Source of the DNA: Theristus sp. LFF4_11
Taxonomy: Eukaryota > Nematoda > Chromadorea > Monhysterida > Xyalidae
Assembly (NCBI GenBank): GCA_030248135.1
Contig: JASANC010001336.1
Coordinates: forward strand, 36,001-100,000
Length of the DNA stretch: 64,000 nt
Direction of reading: 5' to 3'
A program made the translations under genes and the position numbers. The first letter of the stretch is position 1, and every line of letters starts with the position of its first letter. Below, one piece after another: positions 23,001-33,651 of the stretch. Below the pieces are notes generated by a model, which ran no database searches, was not told the origin of the DNA, and worked only from the letters and a program-made list of their open reading frames with translations.

Positions 23001-26000
23001 GTGTTCCACTGTGCAGCAAATGGACGACAAAAAATACAGGCAGCACTGAAACTGTTTTTGTTCATGAATGCACAAAATAGCGTGGTAGTATTCTCTCATG
23101 AACGCATTTTCAGTGCGGTTTCGTGAAAGGCGCGGCAGGGAACTCCCAAAAATTACCGAGACAGTATTTCCACGAGACGAGGAGACCAGTCCGGCAAAAA
23201 GCTCACGATGCCACACGAATCGAGAGACAAGCCAGGAGACCGGACACGTCTCGTGCGACAACCCCAGGGCACTACCTGCTATTTTTTCATGAATGCACCT
23301 TTACCTGCATTTTGTAGGCCGTTCGCTGGCTGCGCATGTGCGTGCGCGCGCTGACGCTTCGCGGACACACGAAAGACGCGACAAAGTTGATAAAAAAGTT
23401 CGTTTCATGGTTCGGCGAGCAAGCGGCCGATCGTGCACTGACGGAGTCGTTTGTGGAGCGGATGACCGTCGCAGTCAATGGTTGGTTTGGGGGGGGGGTG
23501 GATTCGGAGAGAGAACGCTTTTTTTGGTACAGTATGGCCGAATAAATGAGGCAGTCCATCAAGGTGGGATCAGCCGCAGACTGGGAGTTGTCTTTTTCAA
23601 AAAAGCCAACATAATTCCCAATCATGTGTACAAGGGATAAAAAATGAACAGAATAGCGCGGATAATCCATTAGATTGAAAAAACGCGTCAAATTTGGCAC
23701 ACAATTCAGTTTCTGAACGTCTTTTTTCTTTCATTCAAAATTCGCGCGCTCCTTCCACCCTGAAAAAAGCTGCCATGTTTAATCGGCCATACCGTACGGT
23801 GTCTTCGTTTACACTTGTCACGGTTTTCGTCGTTGAATACAGGGCTCACGAAAGAAGAAGGAATTGGGCAAGAGTTAAAAGAACACAGATGGGGTGTTTG
23901 ATTTTAACCAAGCCCGATACGTTTGTTCTTCGTTGTTTCGCAGTTTCGCATGCTCTGTATTCTGTGATTCAAAGTGACAGGTTTGAATAAACACACTTTA
24001 GTGTGACGGTGACGTGAAGCTTCACGCTTCTGCTTGCATTAAATTTTTCAATGGCATTAGCATTGCATAGTCCCAAAAAAATCCCGTAGACGCTATGCAC
24101 GGATACTGCTATGTTTGATTGGTGGTTTGTTGTCGATTGCAAGGTCAATTCCAAGAAACTACGCTCTTGTTTTTGTTGTTGTCGTTGCAGCAATGAAAAA
24201 GAAACCGGTGGATTTCCGTGCGGAGCCCGCCGTTACCCCGGCGGCGACCGCACCAAACGAGGCCTCTGAAGCGGACGCGACGTCGCCCACGGCGCCAGCA
24301 GTGCCTCTTGGCTCGGTGCAATTGAACGATGCGATCAATATGATCGAAAGCGTCAACAGAGATGAATTGGTGTGCTCAAGATTAATTGGGAGGTTTTTCT
24401 GCATGCCGATTGAAGTCAGTTCCACTGCGTTGGTCAATAATCGTGTCTAACGAAACGACAAAATGCAGCCATCAAAAGTCTGCTGAGAAAAAAAAATGAA
24501 AATTGATTTGAAAAATTGCGATCGATCAGTGGAGGTCTGTAGTTTTTAAATTTTTTCAGAGTGATCAAGTGCAACTCGGTGAAGCGGACAGCGAAACGTT
24601 TCTGAACGCTGATGCACAAGCACAAGCAGCACAATCGGCTGAACAAGCAATGCCGCCGGTGTCCGCTGAAGAATTGAGAGAGACGAAATCGTTGGTGCAT
24701 CATTTGACGCGAGACGACGTGCCCGGCTTGAACAAGTGCGATGTCGTGTGTGTCGTTGTGATTTGTTTGCGGCTCAAAAACAGTGGACGCCATGACGAAT
24801 GCGCCATATAATCTAGTCTTTTGGTTCGGCGACTGAATGCGTTTGAAGACGTTCACAGTAGAAATTACTTAGTTCCATGCTTTATGCGGCAATTCAATCG
24901 TACCTTGGTCTAGTCGCAGGCAATCGGCTTACTTCGCCAATTGTATTGAATTGCGCGTCAAACATCCTTCGACATTCATAATGCGTATTGAGTCGCCAGA
25001 GAACTGTGAAAACTGTGGTATCCAGTTTACGAGAATCGCTCCGGGCACTGCGCGGAAAAACGGTCCCGCTGCCGTTCCGGTTTTATCAAGTTTTAGTGCC
25101 CGGCGCCGCTCGAGAGTCGAGCGACTGCGCAACTTGGCGCGCAGCCGCCAACCGTGCGCCTCGCATTTTGCAGCAACGGCGTGCCGACGCCGCAGTCGGT
25201 CACGTGGCTTCGTTGGCTGTTCGTCCGCGTGGTCAGGTGCGGCCTGCCGTTGCAGCCGCTCATCAACCGCGTCGCCGACATGTTCACGCCGTACTGTGTG
25301 CGGCGCATCTTTCAGCAGTCCGTTGTTTTGTTTCTTGTTGCCGTTCTTTGTCTATTTAATTTGGTCGCGCGCCGGTTCCGGTACCAGACTCCGGCGGAAA
25401 CGGGCAATATACTGCCCCCCGAGCCCAATTTCACCCTCGGCTCTGGAGGGAGTGGACCATTAGATGTTGTTGGTCACTTTAGTTTCTCCATTGTGTGTCT
25501 TGTTCGGAGCGAGGTTCGAACTTTCCACCTACAGAACGGTAGACGAAAGCCCTACACACCTGCGCTACAGACACGACAAAGCGTGCTTGTTGTGGTGGTT
25601 TTTGTTTGGCTAAAGCGGCATTCGTGAAGCTGTTTTAGTGGCGCATAGCTATAGCTAGCGACACATTGCTTCATGAATGCTCCTTAGTTGCAACCTTAGC
25701 GAAATAGTGTTGCTAACCATTTTCAGTGTAGCTAAACTTAGCGATGTTGTTTGAGCAAACCCCATGCGCAATGTAGGTGCACTCAGTTGGTCGATGGTGC
25801 ACCTCCCCGCCCCCTTGTGCATTTCATTCAATAAGTTGCCTCGTTTCTTTCGATCCTGAATACCGTTTTTTGATATATGTCACAAAGAACGGTCTGCGTT
25901 TCGTCCGGATAAGCGTTCACATAACTTCGCAGCCCGCTAATACAAGAGGACATCCGCCAGTTGATTCGATCGCGGCTAGCCGCAGCGGGCGGCGGCGGTG

Positions 26001-26818
26001 AACCGCCCGCCTGGTACCACGAGTTTATTGTGGATGTGGACGACGACGGGCTGCAGGAGGCCGGCGAGCAGGTGGACGAGTTCGCGGGCGTGATGATGGA
26101 GCACGAGGGCGCGGCGGGCAATGATGGCGACCTGATGATGGTGTTCGAAGAGGAGCTCGGCGGTGTACCGTCGTCCGAGAACTATTTCGCGTCGCACGAA
26201 CAAGAGCAAGCGGCTCAGCAGCTCTTCGCCGACGCGGGACCGATACCGCTGGCAAACGCGGTCACACCGGGCATGTACGGGCCGCCGGCCGCGAAACGAA
26301 TGCGCGGCGGCGGGCCGTTCGGTCTGTCGGCGGTCGCGCTACCGCTTCGGCCGATGTACGCGCCGCGGCCGCTGGGTGAGTGCGGTTTTGGAAGAGGAAG
26401 CGCTTTTTTCGGTTTGTTGTTGTTGTTGGGATTTTCAGGCGATGTTCGTACCCAGAGAAGCGTACAGAACGCCATTGAGTAGGGCGCCCATCGAGTTTTT
26501 CTCTGTCATTAAGTGCTTGCTTATACACCCCGTCGGCGGGGCTCGATCCCCCGAGCGCACAGACAAGAGTCTAACGCACTACCACCAGGCCACGAGGACG
26601 AGGGTGACATACCTGTCCTACGGACGAATGAGGTTCTGTCTGTTTATTGTTCAGGTGCGATGCTGCGACCGCGAATGATGCACCCCGCGTTGGCCGCAAT
26701 GCGCCCGTGGCTCGTAGCGCAGCCGGCTGCTGTTGCGCCCGGTCTAGGCGGGCCGATACCGCTCGGTCGACTGCCCGTCGCTCACAGACGCGGCACCGCC
26801 GGAAGGCCCGTGAATTGA
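20006..26818 (+). CDS. Unrecognised 828-aa protein, 12 exons
   Basis: Exons: 20006-20350, 21030-21386, 21891-22100, 22374-22501, 22818-22881, 23318-23480, 24191-24369, 24560-24742, 25000-25089, 25145-25321, 25949-26375, 26655-26818. All junctions keep one frame to TGA (2487 nt). Coding parts are GC-rich and spaced between AT-rich introns. I do not recognise the family. The middle looks helical and soluble (for example DEITEIQNQIVAGLERTG and WLRMCVRALTLRGHTKDATK), with no transmembrane segment or signal peptide. An Ala/Pro-rich linker is encoded by exon 7. The C-terminus is acidic (around VDVDDDGLQEAGEQVDEF), then low-complexity Pro/Met/Arg. A GP[IV]PL motif recurs at both termini. The intron after exon 9 would be only 55 bp; alternatively exon 10 starts near 25097. 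Intron repeats include a SINE, MITEs and a tRNA-like element. Confidence 0.75.
20446..20632 (+). mobile_element. tRNA-derived SINE
   Basis: The plus-strand head has box A-like TGGCCTGATGGTGGTGCG and box B-like GGGGATCGAGCCCC. The shared body ATAGGCACGTAATGACAGAA follows, and the tail is a CAACAACAATAAA stretch. It lies in intron 1 of the unrecognised gene. Confidence 0.85.
21484..21672. mobile_element. MITE family G (GGTTCTGCGACTCAATGCG ends)
   Basis: Left end GGTTCTGCGACTCAATGCG and inverted right end CGCATTGAGTCTCAGGAAC. A partial second copy of the left end sits just upstream (21454). Related copies lie at about 24822-25003, 35606-35838 and 46318-46505. The target duplication is not resolved. 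Confidence 0.6.
22110..22260. mobile_element. Diverged family F MITE in an intron
   Basis: GTCGAATTCTAGATTATTC, ACCATCAGCTGATTGGCTG and a GCAGTGCTGTGGAGGTG core match the family F pattern at 48045-48218. The right end is unclear. Confidence 0.45.
23530..23794. mobile_element. TA-flanked MITE family H
   Basis: 265 bp with inverted ends CAGTATGGCCGAATAAA and TTTAATCGGCCATACCG, flanked by TA on both sides (23528-23529 and 23795-23796). A same-length copy is at 50120-50384, and a decayed relative lies near 63380-63480. A TA target fits Tc1/mariner-type mobilisation. Confidence 0.8.
24822..25003. mobile_element. MITE family G whose right end touches an exon
   Basis: Left end GGTTCGGCGACTGAATGCG; right end ATGCGTATTGAGTCGCCAG. 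The last three bases of the right terminal repeat form the AG acceptor used for exon 9 (25000) of the surrounding gene model. Confidence 0.55.
25495..25582 (-). repeat. tRNA-like repeat head (possible second SINE family)
   Basis: On the minus strand, GTCTGTAGCGCAGG resembles box A and AGTTCGAACCTCGCTC resembles box B. The cloverleaf is imperfect and there is no credible acceptor stem, so this is more likely a SINE head or tRNA relic than a gene. Confidence 0.4.
26417..26612 (-). mobile_element. tRNA-derived SINE
   Basis: A minus-strand copy of the same family as 20446-20632, with box B complement GGGGCTCGATCCCC and the shared body. It lies in the last intron of the unrecognised gene. Confidence 0.85.
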
Positions 26819-27377
26819 GAGGATTGTGGTTTTGCACCGTTGTGGAATGGTTGTTTCGTCGGGTAATGTTACGTTAGTGAACGTTTTTGCAGTCGCGTGA
26901 TTCATCGTTGGAATGAAAAGGATTTTCTGTGGAAGCGAGTGCATTCCAAATTGACTTCAAGGGAGAGCATTCGTTTTGTAAGTGTACAACTGTGCTTTCA
27001 CACAGTAAAGCAGTCAGGAAACGTCGCACCTGCAAGTAAAATGCGCGGCTAACAGAGTGAATCACTTGAGGCAATTTGTTAGCAACTGCGTTCCTCTCCT
27101 ATGTTTGAATTCTCTCCTTGCAGGTTGCGTTTTGTTATTTTGATATTTCTTGTTTGATTCTGTTTGGCATACCTTGGGTGTTTTCAAGTTTTTGTGTCCT
27201 TACGACACGATAAACGTTCTCGATTACTTGTTCGTGTTACTTTCTTGATGTTTCGCTGCGTTTCTGGTCTTTTCATGTTGTTATCGTAACAGACATTTAC
27301 TGTTTCCTGATGATGTGCTTGTGTTGTTGAAATAAAGGAAATTTGGTAGTTTTTCGGTTGATTTTCGGTTCGATTTA
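26819..27377. other. Intergenic stretch, no gene seen
   Basis: AT-rich, with no domain-bearing frame, RNA gene or delimited element. Confidence 0.4.
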
Positions 27378-27612
27378 CAGTGACGGCCAAAAGTTTGGAA
27401 ACCCCTGCGTTCGCTGTATGTCGCGCATTTTTGCGTTATTACTATGCACTAAGCAAATATTTTTGATTTTTGGAACAAGATACCTGTTTGTGTTCACAAA
27501 AACAAAGCTCGCATGTGTTGGGGAGAAACGCACAATAAAAGCACGCATTTATCTATAATACCACCACACACACGCGCGCGCATGGGGGTTTCCAAACTTT
27601 TGGCCGCCACTG
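27378..27612. mobile_element. Tc1-like MITE
   Basis: 235 bp with inverted ends CAGTGACGGCCAAAAGTTTG and CAAACTTTTGGCCGCCACTG, flanked by TA on both sides. The terminal word GGCCAAAAGTTTGG is typical of Tc1-like inverted repeats. It has no transposase frame. Confidence 0.8.
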
Positions 27613-27754
27613 TATAACGGGAGGTTTGCCTGTACTAGGTCAGGCTTTGGGCTACCGAAATGCAAACCTTACAAGCACGTTTGGAAGTTCACCCAAAGAC
27701 CGGTAAACGGTGGCTTTTCAGTCACGGACAGCCAGCCAGTGAACAACGAATAAG

Positions 27755-30700
27755 ATGTGCGGGCGAACTGCTTGGTTGGTAAAACGATTTGATGTTTTTT
27801 TCACACCTGTGTAAACGTCTTGTTTCACGTAAAAAGGGGAAAAATCAAAACAACTTCTTCTTGTTTGCTTTACATTTTGCATTTGAATGGTCATTTGACA
27901 TGTGATTGAAAAGCTCGTGACGGTCTCCGTGCGTAGTAGTGCCAGGTCGCATCGCATCCGGTTGGGACACGGTCAAGAAACTTCACCAATTTTTGCACGC
28001 ACACAGTCACTGGTTGTTTTTTTTCGCAGTGCACTAGCTCCTGATGTGCTGTGTCGCCGGTGCAGCTACAAAAATGGAGGTGGTAACTATTCGATGCCTC
28101 GGAATGGGGTTGACCGGTCGGACCAAACGTTTCAGCCATCCTACAATTTCACACCGTTTCGATTCGGGTAATTTAGTTCAAACACCATGAAATGGGTGTC
28201 CGTGAAAAGATGCGGTTCAGTTGGTGATAAAACTCATTCAACATTTTGAGCGTCATTCATGAAGCAGTATTGAGTGACGCGTAGCCGTGTTAAAACATAG
28301 CTATGCGGCCGCCAAATGTGTCTTCATGAATGACCCATTAGCTGTCGTGCGCTTTGCGGTTCCTTTGACACACATTTGCATCGATCAATCAACATCACAA
28401 TTGCATTGGCAAATGTCAATAATTGTTTCAGTCCGGTACTCGTCTTGTCCAATTCATGTCCACAGCAGTCCAGTGCAGAAACGGCGAAAAAATCGGAAAC
28501 GCATTCGAAAATTGACGCTGACGACGACGACGTCAAGTCGTTCGCGTCATCAGACGAGCGCACGTTGACGCTGATGCGCTGGGGTCTGGTGCCCTCCTGG
28601 TACCACGGAGATCCGAATCGGGTGCAGTATAAAATGTCGAACGCACGCGTGGAGACGTTGCTGCAGAAAAAGATCTTTCGAACGGCACTGGAGAGAGCGC
28701 GGCGTTGCGTTGTGCCGGTGCAGGGGTGTGCGCTGCGGTGTTTGTTTCCAGAAACTTGATTTCTGATGGTTTTTTTTCTCTCGGAAATACTGATTTTCAG
28801 AGATGGTCGCACAAACTGTTGCAGTGTTGTCATACATCTAGTTTTCAGTTTACAGTTTTGTTCAGTCTTTCAACAAATTATTACACCGTTTGTGTTCCAT
28901 AGAATTTTGGTATGGCCGAGTATTGAACCAAATTAATCCAGTTTCGTCACCTTTCGAATTGAAGCACAGCAGCCATTTATTTATTCGTCCGAATCGCAGT
29001 TTCTACGAGTGGCGCACAACGACGGACGGTCAAAAGCAGCCGTATTTTCTGCACATGCCGCAGTCGGCCGCAGTGGCTGACATCAAAAACGAACAGGCGA
29101 GCTCGCAGTCTTTGGACGCAAATGAGATTAACGCAAACGTAAAACACGAACTTGATGTTGTTACGGACGGGAAACAAGAAAAAACAACCGTCGAAACGCC
29201 GCTGATGATGCTGGCCGGAATTTTTGACGTCGCACATCCGGAGCCGGTCAGTGGGAGGCCAAATGTGCATTCATGAAACGGAATTTAGTGACGGCGTAGC
29301 TACGTTTTAACACAGCTACGCGTCACTAAATCCTGTTTCATGAGTGCCGCTTTATTTGTTCAGGAAAATGTGAATTTTCCAAGCATTTTCCGTGTTCGAT
29401 CCTAATATGATCGTATTGTAGCTATCGAGGCCTCGAGGGTACCATAAACGTTTGTGTTTTGTTGGTAGCTAGCTACACAGACGGTATTGAAAAAGTGTTG
29501 GAGTGGCCCAACTATTGCGATCATATCAAATGCACAGACGGTGACGTTGTGCAGTGAGATGAGATGAAGACAGACATTAATGGTGGAATCTCTGCGTGGT
29601 TATCATAGAAGTTTATCATCAAAACAAATCAGAAAGTTTAAAAAACAATGCAAGACAAAATAACAAACATGAAGTCCGGGATTTGCGTCAGAGATAGAAA
29701 CTTGTCAGTGGGGGTGTGTGGTTCTTAGAAAAGGTTATTACGTCACAACGTTGCAGTCCGGTGACGCTCTGTATTCCTACACGGTGGTGACTGTGCCGAG
29801 CTGTTCAAAAATGGCCTTCATCCACGATCGTATGCCGGTTGGTTGACCGTTTTTGTTTTGTATTCATGAACACCGACCAGGTGTCGCAGTGGTTGGCGCC
29901 AGTGTTTCAGGCAATTTTGGCGGCTCCAGAGTCGATCAACGAGTGGCTGAGCGAGCATACGACCGTTGAGAGGGTCTATTCGGAAAATGTCTTTTGAAGT
30001 TTCAAAACGCCAGCGGGAAGTGTTTTTGTGAGGTTTGGATGTTGGTTGTTCGCTCCCCTATGGCAACCCTCATTCTGATTCGTTTTGATTGATTGAATCC
30101 CTCTCAGGACAATGAATCTGCTTGGGTTGGTTTGTGGCCACGCATAGATGCGTAAAAACGATGTTAAACGTCCGTTTTTTGCTTACCGGGCGAAACCGCA
30201 AAAACAGCGTCCAGCACTCGCGGTGTCAGTCCGCAGCCCACAACGCAAAAACTGACCGTGATTCTGGTTCGGAAAAGGCGCGTTTAGCAATTAGATTTTC
30301 TTGCGTACGCACGGAGACAGAACTTAAAAAATGGCTACGCGAATTAGAATTTCGTACGCATGACTGTCGTTCGCACGTAACGACTGTTTTGCGCGCATGA
30401 TTTAGAACGTTGTCCGTGCGCACGCAAAAAAACTTGTGCCCACGCGAATTAGAATTTCGTGCGTGTGACTTACGTCTGTCCGACACGACTGTTTTGCGCA
30501 CGGGATTTAGAACGACTGTTTGTCCGTGCGTAAAAAGACAAATGCGCACGCGAATTAGAATTTCTTGCGCACGACTGTCCGACGACTTTTTGCTGCTGGC
30601 AGCAAAAAGTCGTTCGACAGATGTGCGGAAAAGTTCATATTTTCCAGTGTCTGTTAATTTTAAGTTGAAAATTAAGGTATTTTAGATGTTGGGGCAACGG

Positions 30701-33651
30701 AAAAAATGCTCAGTTTTATTTGGTGTGTCTACTTGCCTGTTTTGAAAAGAAAGAAAACTGAAATCTACTGGAAACTGTTGTATTTCGTTGTTTGTTTGTT
30801 TGTTTGTTTGTTTGTTTGTTTGTTTGTTTGTTTGCTTGCTGGTTTCGGAGAAGGGGGCTGCTGGTTCCAAAAAAGCAAAACAGCCTAAGCCTAAGCCTAA
30901 AGGCCCATTCATGCAAGCGCGCGCTGAAGCGCGCTGACGCGCGCTGACCAGCTTCATCATGAATGAAGAAATGAAGCTGCGTCAGCCGCTGCGGCTTTTT
31001 AGGTTTTTTGCCCATTCACGAACGCGCGCGCTGAGGGCTGTGCACCATTTTGAGGACTATGCACCATTTGCAAGCAACGTGAAAGCAAATTGCATCCTAG
31101 AATGTTCAGTCAAAATGCAGAAATCGTACAAAATTGTTCATAAAAAAACTGTATTTTGCGGTGTAGCTTTCAAAGTTTTTCTTCACTTCGAAAGTCCATT
31201 TCACAATTTTTCAATAAATATGCGCCTAAGATCAGAAAACTTTTGGTGTGAAACAATAAAAAACAGTACAAAAAAGCAAAAAAAAACATAAATTTCTTGC
31301 ACTATTTTTATGCTTTGTTGAGTATTCGTATTCTCACTGTCACACTTATTTTGAGACCAATTACGCTATACAATACTGTTCAGAATCTGTCAGAAAAGTA
31401 CTAAATGATTTAACAAAAAAGTCTTGCAACATTTGTGAAAGATTGTCACTGACAGCAACAATCAGCGATTTTGCACACACAAATTTGATGTCCGGACATC
31501 AAATGCCGCAGCGGCTGACGCAGCTTCATTTCATCATTCATGATAGCGCACTTCAGCGCGCGTCAGCGCGCTTCAGCGCGCGCGTTCGTGAATGGGCAAA
31601 AAACCTAAAAAGCCGCAGCGGCTGACGCAGCTTCATTTCTTCATTCACGATGAAGCTGGTCAGCGCGCTTCAGCGCGCGCGTCCGTGAATGCGCATGTGC
31701 TCCAAAACTGAAGCGCGCTGACGCACGCTGAAGCGCGCTGTTTTTTTGCTTCGTGAATGTGTAGCAAAGTGAAGCGCGTCAGCGCGCTTCAGCGCGCTTC
31801 AACCTCCATGAATGGCGCTTAAGCCTAAGCTTCTCTGTCACCTGCGCTTCGTCGAGCGAACTGATCAGCGTCGGCGGAGATTTTGGGTCAGCATTTTCCA
31901 TTTTTGAAAGATCCAAATCAAAATTTGTTCAAATTCAGTTTGTATATACCAAAACTGAAAGAATTTAGATTTTTACATGCGCTTCTTGAGAACACATGTG
32001 ATAAAAATGCGACGACAAACTGAATGCAAAATGGGGAAGGGGGTAGGGGAAAAGGAGGGAATGCAAGGGAGATGACCACTAAAAAATAAAATTTGTAAAT
32101 TCCCTTTTTCAAATTTGCCAGGGCAAACATTTGCATTTTTGTCCGCAACAGAACGGACTATTTTTGGTCACGGCATTTAGAACGACAGTCGTATGACGGA
32201 CGCTACACGTTTTCTAATTCCCGTACGCAAGCTTGTCCGTCCGCACGTTCGGACATACCACACAACTTTTTGCCCACGCGAATTAGTTCTCCGTATGTAT
32301 GCACGACACTTCAGTCGTTCTAAATGCGGTGCGCAGTTTTCAGTTTTGTCGTGTGGCGTTTTGTTTTGACTGTTTTGCGCCCCGCATTTAGAACGACGTG
32401 CGTTCCGTGCGTACGTACGAAAATCTAATTGCTAAACGCGCCTAAAGTCGAAAATCTTGTCTATTATACACCTATCTTGTACCCATGGTCTATTTGGCTG
32501 TGCACCCAGCTTGCTGAATTGGAACCTGTTTCCTTGTGCATTTGCCTGACACTGGAGAGCGCCGAATAAAACAGAACAGAACAGGTCTACCGTATTACCC
32601 CCATTAAACCCCCCCACCACCAATAAACCCCCACCCCCGACAAATTTCCGAATAATCCCCCCACAAATAATCCCCCATGGGGGTTAATTGGAAACCTGTT
32701 TGAAACACATACCCAGCGAATTCAGTGGCTGAATGCAGTGACATTGGTGAAATTGTGCTACCAAAGGCCCCAAAGGGATGAGTTAATGGTAATTTCATCA
32801 CAAAAGGCTGTTACAAAAGGAAATCTCTGTGAAAAGTAGAAGTTTCTGCGACTTTCTTGCCTGCCATGCAAGATATTTTTGCCATTTTTCAACAAACCCC
32901 CACCCCTAGAAGTTTTTGTAAATAAACCCCCCCCCCCCCCCACCAATAATCCCCCCCCACCAATAAACCCCCACCCCTAAAAGTCGCTGACGTATTAATC
33001 CCCCATGGGGGTTTATTGGAGGTAATACGGTATTGTGCTTTTGAAGGCCGTCAGTCTGTTGAAGCCATTCGACACGATCGAGTTTTATCCGGTGAGCACT
33101 TTGGTGAATTCGTGGAAAAACGACTCTCATCGGTGTTTGCAGCCGATTGACCGAAAACGGCCCGCCGCCGTTGAGGCGAACTGCGCTGAGTAGGTTTTTG
33201 AGCCGTTTTGTGTTTTTCTTGCAGACGATTGGTGGTTTCATCAGAAAAAAAGCACACGTTGCAATATTTCTGGGAAGCACAGCACACCCCCTCCCCTCTC
33301 TCAACCGATTTCAGAAACCGACAGCGTACCAAACGCCGGTGAGCTTTGGAATTTGACGGCATTCCATCCCATGGGCCAGGGCCAAGAATGCCCTTTTGTC
33401 ATGTGAGAGGACGATTTTGTCATGGATTGAACTAACGAAATTCACACTCCTGTGTTCAAGAAACGTTTTGCGAGAAAAGAAATGTTATTGGTCTTGCATG
33501 GGAAATCATGTTGTTCACCAGTCACCACCATAGTCACGTTTGTCTACCACTTATTTCTAGGCCGCCAAAGAAAAAGTCACCAGAAAAGGGGCAAACGCAC
33601 GCTGGCGATAAAAGTCAGGCGACGTTGCATGCGTTCTTCAAAACGAAATAA
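27755..33651 (+). CDS. HMCES: HMCES-type SRAP-domain abasic-site protein with PIP box
   Basis: HMCES crosslinks to abasic sites in single-stranded DNA at replication forks. Nine exons: 27755-27774, 28030-28167, 28432-28725, 29000-29246, 29757-29837, 29911-29973, 33047-33189, 33225-33338, 33561-33651. They join to 396 aa with stop TAA (human about 354). The first exon is only 20 nt and places the nucleophile Cys at position 2 (MCGRTAC). Other SRAP residues follow: SYN, LMRWGLVPSWY, FYEW (Glu154), and IHDRMP (His256). The C-terminal tail is basic and ends in QATLHAFF (386-393), a consensus PCNA-binding box, three residues from the end. An acidic, Lys-containing insertion lies between FYEW and LMLAGIFD. 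Intron 6 is 3.07 kb and full of foldback repeats; a TA-MITE ends 16 bp before exon 7. Confidence 0.93.
28245..28342. repeat. Hairpin repeat J in HMCES intron 2
   Basis: CGTCATTCATGAAGCAG and TTCATGAATGACCC bracket a GCGTAGCCGTG/CATAGCTATGCG inner pair. Relatives lie at 29255-29350 and 25615-25690. Confidence 0.55.
29255..29350. repeat. Near-perfect hairpin repeat J in HMCES intron 4
   Basis: Arms with CATTCATGAAACGGAATTTA and TAAATCCTGTTTCATGAGTG enclose GTAGCTACG and CAGCTACGCG. The stem is nearly 45 bp with a tiny loop. Confidence 0.65.
30788..30837. repeat. (GTTT)n microsatellite
   Basis: About twelve uninterrupted GTTT units. Confidence 0.95.
30899..31822. repeat. Foldback repeat K rich in AGCGCGCTGA words
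   Basis: GGCCCATTCATG at the left and CATGAATGGCGC at the right enclose inverted blocks: GCGTCAGCCGCTGCGGCTTT on the left and AAAGCCGCAGCGGCTGACGC on the right. Many AGCGCGCTGACG units are arrayed. A short relative is at 41820-41963. Confidence 0.65.
32590..33030. mobile_element. TA-flanked MITE family E (CCGTATTACC ends)
   Basis: 441 bp with ends CCGTATTACC and GGTAATACGG and flanking TA. Repeated AATAAACCCCCATGGGGG-type palindromes lie inside. A second copy is at 62185-62649. The right end lies 16 bp before HMCES exon 7. Confidence 0.8.

Larger units (their letters stand above)
30276..32443. mobile_element. Foldback element L with repeat-rich arms, in HMCES intron 6
   Basis: Outer ends AGGCGCGTTTAGCAATTAGA (30276) and its inverse (ending 32443) bound 2.2 kb. 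The left arm has three ~100-bp repeats carrying CACGCGAATTAGAATTTC with CGACTGT and TTTAGAACG words; the right arm has inverse copies at 32160-32400. The middle holds a (GTTT) microsatellite and a second foldback. No target duplication was resolved. Confidence 0.65.

Noticed and set aside
24951..25463. A 170-codon Arg/Ser-rich frame in the unrecognised gene
   Set aside because: It overlaps exons 9 and 10 in a different frame. The chosen frame is helical, phase-consistent and runs through to the C-terminus.
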